Positions 55,294-64,000 of a stretch of 64,000 nt of DNA are shown here, in pieces (the first letter of the stretch is position 1; each line of letters begins with the position of its first letter). The stretch spans positions 99,434,566 to 99,498,565 of the forward strand of contig NC_060251.1 in the NCBI RefSeq assembly GCF_921293095.1. The letters are read 5' to 3'. The position numbers and the translations under genes were made by a program. This stretch comes from Ischnura elegans. Taxonomy: Eukaryota > Arthropoda > Insecta > Odonata > Coenagrionidae. The notes under the pieces were generated by a model. The model did not search any database and was not told the origin of the DNA. It saw only the letters and a program-made list of their open reading frames with translations.

Positions 55294-58217
55294 TTCCAAA
55301 ATCAAAAATCGAAGGTCGAAAAACTCATCAGGGGCTCGCTACAATTGTCAAAAACCACACCTTTTCGTATTCTGACTCAGAAAGGATTAATTAAAACCTA
55401 TCCACTGGGAAAATCCCCTACTAGTAGAGTTAGTACGCGCGCAGCGATTTCCGTCCGGATATTTTTGGGTCCCCTGTCGTACTTCACCGGGTCTCACATT
55501 AATATTAAAAGAATAAATACATAAATTAAATGCTCAAAAAATTTTTAAACTTGCGTTGAAAATAACATACTTTTTTCCTTTTTATACTCATCCGGTATAT
55601 ATTTTTTTCTTTAAATTAAAATGGTTGAATATTTTTGGAGCTAATACAGAAAACATCTCTGCTATATAGTTATATGAGGCCACGGGGGTAAATTTTGTTA
55701 TAAATTACTTGGGGTATTACTTATAAGGTACTTTTCTCATATATAACTGTTACTCAACATAAATCCAGGCGTGGTGTTATAAACGCTGTTAGCGGCCCCA
55801 TCTAAAGATATAACTTACATAGGATACGCTACTGATCCTTTCTGAAGACGGTCAGGGGCGGTCTCGCCAGGTCGGATTGTCGGCGATCGCCGAGAGCCCC
55901 AAGCTTAGTGGGTCCCCCACAACGCTCGAAGTCCATCGTGAAGCGTATATGAAAGGTGAAGCAAAAAAAGGCAGACTACTTGAACCAAAGTTTTTAACAA
56001 TTAGTAAATAATACACTTTCATTAGTTTCTTTATTTGCAACATACTCAGCGTAACAAGGCCATATGAAAAGCAAGTAAAATAAAATTGTCAAAAGATAGA
56101 AGAGAACTTTCTTTTTTGAAAGGGTTATTAAAAAGTTATTCAAAGGGTTATTTTAGAGGTCTTGTAGGTTTTGGTACCGTTTCGAGGAACAAATCCAATA
56201 AATAGACAATGGAACCATGACACATAATTAAACTTTATAAGCTGTGCAGGGGCGGATCCAGGATTTTGTTCTGGGGGGGCACAAGGATACCTCGAAATAC
56301 AAAAAGAACGCAATGATAATGGAGCCGTATCAAAAATCTTGCATATTTTTTAAGGGTCTGAAGGGGGACTTTCAATGCGTCCCCCGTCCCCCCCCCTAGA
56401 TTCGACTATGAAACCGTGAATATCTCACTCTCCATAGCATTTTTTTGCGAAATTGCTATTTCTCTTTAACTTCTATGTTATTTTTAAGAGCCAGAATATC
56501 GCCAAAATCCATTTCCGGGCATGCGATTTCCTAAAATTTGTCGGGGACAGGACCCCCGATTCCCTCGGTAAGGAGGGTGCCACCATGAGGCCTAGCCGAG
56601 GGCCCCCAATCACCCCAAACCGCCCCCTGCTTATGGTTGGAGAGGCATTTGTGAAGATAAAGCATATTTTTCATTTAAATCCATCCCGCAGGTTGTTTAC
56701 ACACACCCATTCTCTCAGGGCGTTGACTTCGGGAACCCCATGCGTTTATTTGCATACATCCTCCGGCGACCTTCAACTTGCCTTCGGGGCAGAGAATGAG
56801 AGAATCTTCCGTTCGAGAATCACGGCTCGATCTACCGACACGCGGGGAAAACTATTGGAAGACGAATTTCACGCACAAGCTATCACTGATTTTCAGGATT
56901 CTCAAATTTTGAGTTACTGTAGCTTATGATCGAGTTAAAAAAAATTAATGATACCCATATTTGTCCGTGATTTGGTTTCGTAGCCTACTTCTGAAGCTAT
57001 TCGCGACGAAAAAAATCGACTACCTCAACCCTTTCGTAGATGAGCTGATGACGTCACAAACTCAGGCTGAGCGTGTCGCCGCCTCTACGACAGTCCTGCA
57101 GCTTTTGAATGGGCCGCGTGTGGTCCGTTGTTCCTTCCACTCTCCCAGTCAATTCCTTTTCTCAATAAAGAGTTAAACCTAATGGAACAAACGGAATAAA
57201 GTAGTCTAGAGCGGGGTAATAGCGTTCCAAAAATAAAAAATGGAATGAGTTATAAAAACTTAACTACTGTTTATCAAAACAAAGTTGATGGGTCTATTTT
57301 TCGCAGTTATCACAAATCACGAAAGCACTCTAATCCTACTTCTCATCCATAGTTCTTCCGGTGATCACCTATAGTTTCCCAATTTGGTCAATGTTTCCTC
57401 TCCCACTAATCTTGCCACCCTTAACAGAGTCACAACTTTTTTTTGCAAAAATTGTGAAATATAGAAACCCAAGTCTCAGAAATATGAAATACATACGATA
57501 AGAAAATCAGACATAAAATTCAGTTACAATGTCCTCAACTCCCACTTCCACAGACCTGATTTTGTTTCCTTCTTCAACATAGAGTACTTTCCTGCCACAC
57601 CCATTTGACTTCACACCTCCCTACTTCACATACCAATACCCAGGCTATCAGTAATTAAGCACTCTCTCTTCTACTGACTTTGCACCCCCATAAATTCTCT
57701 CCTTACTGATATAGATACGTTTTCATTATCAATTAAAAATTTTACTCACTGTAATCCGCTTGTTGTTTTATTACTGTTGGTTTTGAAATTTTAGCTAATT
57801 TGTTTAACTTTTATTTGTTTTAAGTGCACTTTAAATTGAAATTCTTGCTGTGTGCGCACCATTTTACTTTAGATAATAGAAAATAAATTAAAATACAGAT
57901 CAATAGAAGAAAAGATATGCAGCAATATTTTTTGAAATTCCAATCTGCTATAGCAGTATATTAAGTTTTGGTGGCCTAATTAAAATGAATGCGGATAATA
58001 CGCGGGAAACAAATTTTTAATCCAGATTATACTATTACATTTACTTTCAAATCCTCCACAAATTGTTCACTGAACTGAAGAATGGATTTCCTCTGCAGTA
58101 AGAGGAAATCATTTTGAACCTCGGAACAAAAGTATTCATGAATCATACTCACCCCCATATGACATCCTGAAAAAATACATCCAGTTTATATGCTGGGAAC
58201 CAGACCTTAATTTACGA
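55294..58217. other. no gene called
   Basis: A CAGGGGCGGATCCAGGATTT terminus (about 56252) with a G-run, and a C-run near 56383-56396, mark an eroded DNA repeat related in its ends to 36560. The 158-codon plus frame at 56453-56929 has a hydrophobic start and no known motif. The rest is AT-rich. Confidence 0.35.
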
Positions 58218-58440
58218 GGGCTGCCCAGAAAGTAAAAGAAGTTTTGAAATAAAAAATGAACTATGTGAAAATAACAACTTTTATCATCTGCATTTTGATG
58301 TTAAACTCTTTAGCTTTTTTTGTTCGTCATCCCCACTTAAATTAAGGCATTCATCATGACGTAGTACAAGCTTTTCAATAACCTCTCTGCAGAAATCTGC
58401 CAACCTGCGAGTTCAACCACTGGTTTGGGTGTACCTGAAT
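58218..58440 (-). mobile_element. mariner element end with transposase C-terminus
   Basis: Plus-strand ACGAGGGCTGCCCAGAAAGT is a mariner-type terminal repeat. Reading inward on the minus strand toward it, a frame gives DFCREVIEKLVLRHDECLNL SGD, matching the C-terminus of mariner transposases (I.KLV.RYDKCLN..GDYVE). Only this end remains. It is a different subfamily from 54321-55293. Confidence 0.65.
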
Positions 58441-58444
58441 GCAG

Positions 58445-58716
58445 TGGGAGAGGTGGGCATGGGTTCATTTTCCCCTCCCCCCCAGATGCTTAAATAATAG
58501 ACAAAATTTTTAACACGGTTATCATTACGTTCGCTTTGTTTTCTGTATAACAGAGTATCAATCATTTAATTTCATATTAATAATTTTGATATTAAAATAA
58601 AGAGAATATTTCGTACAGTAATTGTTATATCTTGTTTTTAATCTCAATTATGAGAATATCATTTGCCTGTCAGGCCCTAGTGCCCCGCAGAAAAAAATCC
58701 TGGATCCACCCCTGCC
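58445..58716 (+). repeat. dispersed DNA repeat, copy 2 (with 36560-36857)
   Basis: Shares CACGGTTATCATTACGTTCG-like, TTAATAATTTTGATATTAAA, ATAAAGAGAATATT, CATTTGCCTGTCAGGCCCTA and an end AAATCCTGGATCCACCCCTG. The left end is C-rich. Confidence 0.6.
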
Positions 58717-59278
58717 GGCATGCATCAGCATCAAATTGTTGAGTGGCGAGTTCATAATGAGATCAGGTGGTATTCCCGTTAGTCCCTCATCGCCAAATTG
58801 GGGCTGTACGGTGGGTAATTGAAAACTTTTCATCAAAGAGCTCCTGGGTTCAAACGCATGGACAAGCGTTGTCGAGAAGAAAGAAAACTTTCTTGTGGAG
58901 TTTTCCCCGATGGTTTTGTGTTGCGCACATCAATTTCCTGAGTGATTATTCCTTGACGGTACAAACCAAAGATCTGGTGATTAATTTCAATTGGTTTTTG
59001 ATTTTTTGTCAACAAAAACCTTATCACGGCTTGTACTTGACAACTGGGGGATTTAAAAATTTCAGAACTCATTTTAACATTCTGCTGCATACAAAGTCCT
59101 ATAGGCTAAATGCTCAAGGTACCATGGACAGTTGCGTAGGGAGAGTAGAAACACTATGATGCTGAGATAACAACAGTAGTCTCACCCAGTGCCGTGCCAT
59201 GACGAAACCTCAGTTACTTTCTGGAAAGTCTTCATATATGCTCGCAGATGACAACATTGTTGGAGATCAAAGTATAAT

Positions 59279-59941
59279 AGGGTGGTTTCATATTATTTTT
59301 TTATTGCCTAAATCGAAAGATTATTACTCCTGGAGTACTTATTTCACGCTTTTAGATTTTTAAATGACGATATCTATTTTTCGCGATCAAATGAAAAGTG
59401 AAAAATTTCAAGTGCGCGAAAACGCGACGCGTAAGTATGAATGCCGGGAAATCTCTCCGCGTGACGTATTTCTGGTTCCCATTGCCGCCCTGCGAGGTGA
59501 CCTTGAGGCGAGGCTTAGCGCTGATACGACGCAGGCTGCTAGCGGGTAGCCTAGTACCCTGCTGGCTGGTAGCGCTTGGCTTAAATAAGGATTATTAATA
59601 ACTTATCAAACGAGGAAATCTTTCCGACCTTAGCCAGTTTTAATAGGTGATTATTAAGACATGTTTCCCTGAGCTCTTTGCCTCATGCATGCATTGGTAA
59701 CCTCAGACGATGTATAACTCCTATCCTCTCGTGTAGAAACTAGGTCCCTGTGACGTCACGTGGAGTGGAATCGCATGGGCGCCAATCTGGCCTTTTTCAA
59801 ATGAGGATAAAATTTGACCCTTGCCATTCGTCTAAACCGGTATTTCAAAAACCAAATAATTTGTGTATTATGAATACACTAATGGTGGGTAATGAATCGC
59901 AATCAATGCCTTTCGTTTTCTTTGATTAAGGAAACTACCCT
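59279..59941 (+). mobile_element. AGGGTGG MITE, copy 6
   Basis: AGGGTGGTTTCATATTATTT to TTAAGGAAACTACCCT with AT on both sides (59277-59278, 59942-59943). 663 bp. Frames of 61-66 codons inside are shadows. Confidence 0.88.
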
Positions 59942-60007
59942 ATTGAGGGTTGGATACATGTATCACTTTCAATGAGGTCCTTTTATCTCCGGCATTCCAC
60001 TTACAAC

Positions 60008-60646
60008 AGGGTGGTTTCCTATTTATTTTTTAATACCTAAATCGAAAGATTATTACTCCTGGGGTATGTACTTCATGCTTTCAGATTTTTAAATGACGAT
60101 ATCTATTTTTCATGATTAAATGAAAAGTGAAAATTTTCTAGTACGCGAAAAGTTGACTGCCAAGCATGAAAGCGGGGGAAATGGCCATATGACGTCATTC
60201 TGGTTCATCCTGCTGCTGTGTGAAGCCACCTTGGCGTGAGGCAATGTGCGCTGATACGATACAGGCTGCTAGCAGGTAGCGCTTGGCTTAAATAAGGATT
60301 ATTACTACCCTATCAAACGAAGGAAACTTTCCGACCTTAAGCAATTTTAAATACGTGATTTTTCAGAGATATTTCCCTGAGCTCTGTGCCTCATGCATGC
60401 ATCTCATGCAATGTAAAACTCCCGACTACTCACATTAGCATCTGAGCCCTTGTGACATCACGTTGAGTGGCATCACATGGCCACCTATCTGGCCTTTTTC
60501 AAATGCAGTTAAAATTGACCATTGCCATTCATCTGAACTGGGATTTATAAAACCAAATACATAATTTGTATATTATGAATACACTAATGGTGGGTAACGA
60601 ATCGCAATCAAGATCTTTCGTTTTCTTTGATGAAGGAAGCTACCCT
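60008..60646 (+). mobile_element. AGGGTGG MITE, copy 7, diverged
   Basis: AGGGTGGTTTCCTATTTATT to GATGAAGGAAGCTACCCT, AC on the left and AT on the right. It lacks the GTAGCAGAGTACCCTGCTAG block and is the most diverged full-length copy. It follows copy 6 by 66 bp in the same orientation. Confidence 0.85.
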
Positions 60647-60880
60647 ATTAGTGAAGAGTTTCTAATAAATTGATAAATTATGACATGAGGAGATGGGAGT
60701 TGAAGCCAAATACACGCACTAATTCATAGCTGGCAGGCAGGAGAATGCATATGGGCAACCGAAGCATAGGCGATGCTTACGTGAGTGTTAGGCCTCTATT
60801 AGCTGAGGAAACCAGACACGCCACCGAGCCTTTCACTGGTGGAAATTGGAACGTAGGCTTTTGCAGCGAGAGGCATCGTT

Positions 60881-61238
60881 GTTAACGGCTTTCGGGAGCA
60901 GCTGTGTGTTGCGCTTTGTCGTGCGGGCTTTTGCGTCCATTGCAGGCGGCATCATCAGGGGATGAATGTAAATTCGGAAAAAGGTTGTCAATTAATATAC
61001 TCATCAACTCTCCCTACTTCACTTGAGTAGTGGGGGAGGAGGGTGACACTGACATCAGCAGAACTCAGCCCTGTCCTCAAGCGGCGAGTGGACCCTTCCC
61101 CGTAGCCGGTGAATAACGAGTATATTAATTGACAACCTTTTTCCGATTTTTCATTCATCGCCTGATGATGCGGTTTGCAATGGATGCGAAAGCTTGCACA
61201 ACAAAGCGCAACATGCGGCTGCTCCCGAAAGCTGTTAA
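60881..61238. repeat. 358-bp palindrome with about 120-bp arms
   Basis: GTTAACGGCTTTCGGGAGCA pairs with TGCTCCCGAAAGCTGTTAAC, TTGCGCTTTGTCGTGC with GCACAACAAAGCGCAA, GGCGGCATCATCAGG with CCTGATGATGCGG, and AAGGTTGTCAATTAATATAC TC with its exact inverse. The loop is about 116 bp (61003-61118) and GC-rich. A 195-codon minus frame (60988-61575) crosses it but is probably not a gene. Confidence 0.85.
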
Positions 61239-61800
61239 CATCGGAGGAACTTGTCAGTCGCGGGGCATAGAATCGAATGAGTCCTATTATCCGTGGCAAC
61301 CAGACGCGCCACCAGACTTTCCACCGAAACCAGTCAACTGAGCCCCACAACTGCACCTTCCACTTTGGGTTACTCAGCAACGTACCAGGGTATTGGATGT
61401 AGTCCACTGGCCGAGACAACCAGATGTGCCACAGGTGACTGAATATTGCATGCACGCACATCACACTGCCCTGACTACGACGCTCCAGGAAGACACACAA
61501 TCTCAGTTCAAAGTCCGAAATAGTGGTGAGTTGTTCGCTCTTGAAAAAACATACTTCCACTAGCACAAAGATCATCGTATTGTGAGTAATGAAGCCCTTT
61601 CGTAAGTCTAAACATCAAGATAGGATGCTTCCAAACCCTCCTAGCCCATCGCCTTCCCTTCTTTACGAGAAGAGCTAGCAATAGTATGTCTTCACAACAC
61701 AAACCATTTTAACTGCTGGGTAATTTTTAGAACCGATACTGGGGGTGCCACCGGTGACCTGGGCAGAGTAACCAGACACTCTGGGACCAAGCCAATGACT
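61239..61800. repeat. short dispersed CCAGAC(A/G)(C/T)GCCACC motif
   Basis: AACCAGACGCGCCACCAGAC (about 61298), AACCAGATGTGCCACAGGTG (about 61418) and GTAACCAGACACTCTGGGAC (about 61770). A fourth copy, AACCAGACACGCCACCGAGC, lies at 60810 left of the palindrome. Spacing is irregular. Function unknown; probably eroded repeat units. Confidence 0.45.
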
Positions 61801-62379
61801 TGAAAATAGGGAGGTTTCTTTAAAATTTGGCTGTATGAGGGTTTGTTATATAGAGGCTTTACTTTAAATGGATTACACTAGCAATGACATTATTACACGT
61901 CTCAAACTGCTTGGAATTTTCAAATTCAATACAGTTTGTTTGTTGAATTTGGTGTTATGTATGCCTCATAATGTTGGGGCATATAACACATGTAAAAGCT
62001 GACTGTGGAGTAATAATCCAGTTTTTTTTTCAAATTATACCTCAGTCCACCTCATTAATTGTTAGGTAATCTACTTAGGTAGCATAAATAAGGGGCATTG
62101 AAACTGCTTCAATATGCTACTTTTTTAGCTGTGCTGGAGGTAAAGCACCCAGTAGCTGTGCAGGCATATTATTATTTTCAAATACATGTACCCACTGGTG
62201 GAACATCTGGTTGACTCGTCCTATAGGTTGCCTTGGCTATTAGAGAACTGTACGTAAGTTTCTGAGCATATGAAGTGCTAAAAAAAAATTCATAAAGAAG
62301 TCAGTAGCTATGCCAAACTGATAATGCATCTTGTCCTTGCAAGCTCATTTCTCTCTTTACCTCTCTCGCCAGTTAAGTG

Positions 62380-62530
62380 CAGGAGAAGTGGTCTTTGGAC
62401 TTGCCGAGGCAACTTGAGAGTTGCCAATTGCTGGGACAAGTTAGCATCTACCCTGTGGGATCATTGCACTACAAGTTTTTGTATAACTGCATGCCATTTG
62501 GTGTTAAGAACTTATTTAAAATTCTTGATA
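62380..62530 (+). pseudogene. possible LTR-retrotransposon RT scrap
   Basis: The frame at 62377-62559 reads YPVGSLHYKFLYNCMPFGVK N, resembling the Gypsy-type RT block 'T..G.YEF..MPFGL.NAPATFQ'. MPFGVKN is the strongest part. The following ATFQ part is absent, so this is tentative. Confidence 0.3.
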
Positions 62531-64000
62531 ATCCAAAAATTATCTGCAAACAAGCCTAGTGATTTAATCCATCAGAAGCTATTAACTATAAGGCACCCAT
62601 GGCACTTCACATAACGCTCCGCTACTGACTGACATAGATTTCACTTTCCAACCAATCAATTATCACCTTCCTTCATCCTGATAGCCTTCATACCTGGTGT
62701 TATGGTACCCATTTGTACAATAATTTATGCGACTTAAAAGTTTGTCTATTCATTCAAAACAGAATATTTTGTACACTTATTGAGTCGGAGAGTATTCACA
62801 GCACCAGGGAAGACAAACACATGAAGCTACTCAAAAAAAAAGGATTCCCTTGAGCAAAATTAAAAGCTGATGTTTGAAATCCATGTATTTAAATTTCAAC
62901 TGATAATAGCCAGATCTTTAAAACAAGTCTTGAGCAAACACAATTCTTAAAAATAATAATAATTAGATCTTTATAGCAACACAACAGTCGAAAACAGCAA
63001 TAAAAACCCCGGAATAAAAAAACAAGTAATTGTACTTGCAAATTTATAATGTTTCCAAAGCCTCGCTTCACACGGAAAACACTATTATCACAGCACACCA
63101 ATTGCATCACCTCTGCAGATATTACTTTGCAATTTGACAGCATATGCTTAATTTCATTCAAAATTTAATTCCTGAAATCACCAGGATGTATGCTTTTTGA
63201 CATAATCAAAATAGGAAAAGACACACACAGGGATATATCTCCAATGCAAGGTAAACCATGCGGAAGATTAAAATTTTGGCGCATTGAAACATGTACCCGT
63301 TCTATTTTTTTTTTTTGAGCGATTCGATTAAACAAAAGCAAACACAAGCCTGAAATTTACAAAAATCAAATCCAGAATTCGTACGTGCAACCCCACACAC
63401 AGTTCACAATTTCATCCCACCTAAGGACAGGAGAAAATTCAGAGAAAACAGTAAATCAAATCTTCAAGACAAAATCCTCACCCTCCACGCTTAGAAGTCA
63501 CCACAAATGCATGATAATTGAAGAATAATTAGGTACACGCACATGAGTCTCTCAAAAACACGAACTCAACAATATTTCACAACTATAACCTAAACCTATT
63601 CCCAAATTTGAAAGTTTCAACAAGAGACTTTATAAAAAAAAGCATTGGTTCTCATTTCAAGGGCAGCAGGTCCACTTTCAATAATCTCTATATAGGTATG
63701 TAGTCACCCTTGAATACACATGGCACATTGGTCTGATTTGGTACGTGATCTTATCATTGCATGAAAATGACTTCATGTAGAGCCTAACATATTAACAATA
63801 TGCTTTCAAAACTACGTGATACTTTCCACCATGCGATATGTTTTACTCAATACAGAGAACTCATTAGATGCATAAATTCTTAAACTCCTTGAAGGATCCA
63901 CAACATTCATTCACCTATCAAGAGCTGTTATGTAAAAAAAGAAATATTAAGTTTAATCTGCTCCATAGAAAATTTAGATAAATAACTTGAATAAGAAATG
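62531..64000. other. AT-rich, no gene recognised
   Basis: Only short AT-driven frames on both strands. No element ends, SINE boxes or domain motifs seen up to the window edge. Confidence 0.45.

Noticed and set aside
56453..56929. 158-codon plus-strand open frame
   Set aside because: No motif, and its start lies in the edge of an eroded C-rich repeat.
60988..61575. 195-codon minus-strand open frame
   Set aside because: Crosses half a palindrome and repeated motifs; composition is repeat-driven and no domain is seen.

Overview
The window looks like a gene-poor, AT-rich, repeat-dense piece of an arthropod (probably insect) nuclear genome. The evidence is the mix of elements: decayed non-LTR retrotransposon reverse transcriptases, mariner, hAT, piggyBac-like and PIF/Harbinger-like DNA elements, a Helitron, tRNA-derived SINEs and a THAP-domain transposon. 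There are no bacterial operons, no rRNA, no intact tRNA and no CRISPR array. I cannot name the species. Almost every open frame is a shadow inside a repeat or a broken transposon gene, and I found no intact cellular gene.

Layout. 0.2-13 kb: LINE RT fragments (263-895, 6369-7338), foldback elements, two TTAA-flanked piggyBac-like elements (8961-10094), two SINEs (11.06-11.77 kb) and a family bounded by long inverted repeats (4699-5771, 12157-12660). 13.9-18.8 kb: one old minus-strand LINE holding a Helitron with clear termini (14173-17446) and a 683-bp MITE. The Helitron itself carries a hAT element with a perfect 8-bp duplication and a second small hAT-like element. 19.0-19.6 kb: a CR1/Jockey-type RT 3' end. 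20.7-26.8 kb: more of the long-inverted-repeat family, a LINE split by a MITE, and a SINE split by another MITE of the same family. 28.6-44.7 kb: a TIR element, four PIF/Harbinger-like MITEs with 3-bp duplications, SINEs and foldbacks. 42.5-43.9 kb: a GC-rich stretch that could be a minus-strand promoter and first exon. 45.0-47.8 kb: a 2.45-kb DNA transposon encoding a broken two-exon THAP domain, itself sitting inside a MITE. 48-56 kb: hAT elements, LINE fragments and a mariner pseudogene split by a hAT MITE with a perfect 8-bp duplication. 58-61.3 kb: a mariner end, two neighbouring MITE copies and a 358-bp palindrome. 61.3-64 kb: mostly unassigned AT-rich DNA.

The window's value lies in its nesting, which gives relative ages and exact target sites for several element families. 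The best-supported result is a MITE family with AGGGTGG termini and 2-bp AT duplications, where two insertions into LINEs let the empty site be rebuilt. The most novel-looking items are the THAP transposon, the long-inverted-repeat family whose arms read in frame into a LINE RT, and small hairpins flanked by 13-14-bp direct repeats.
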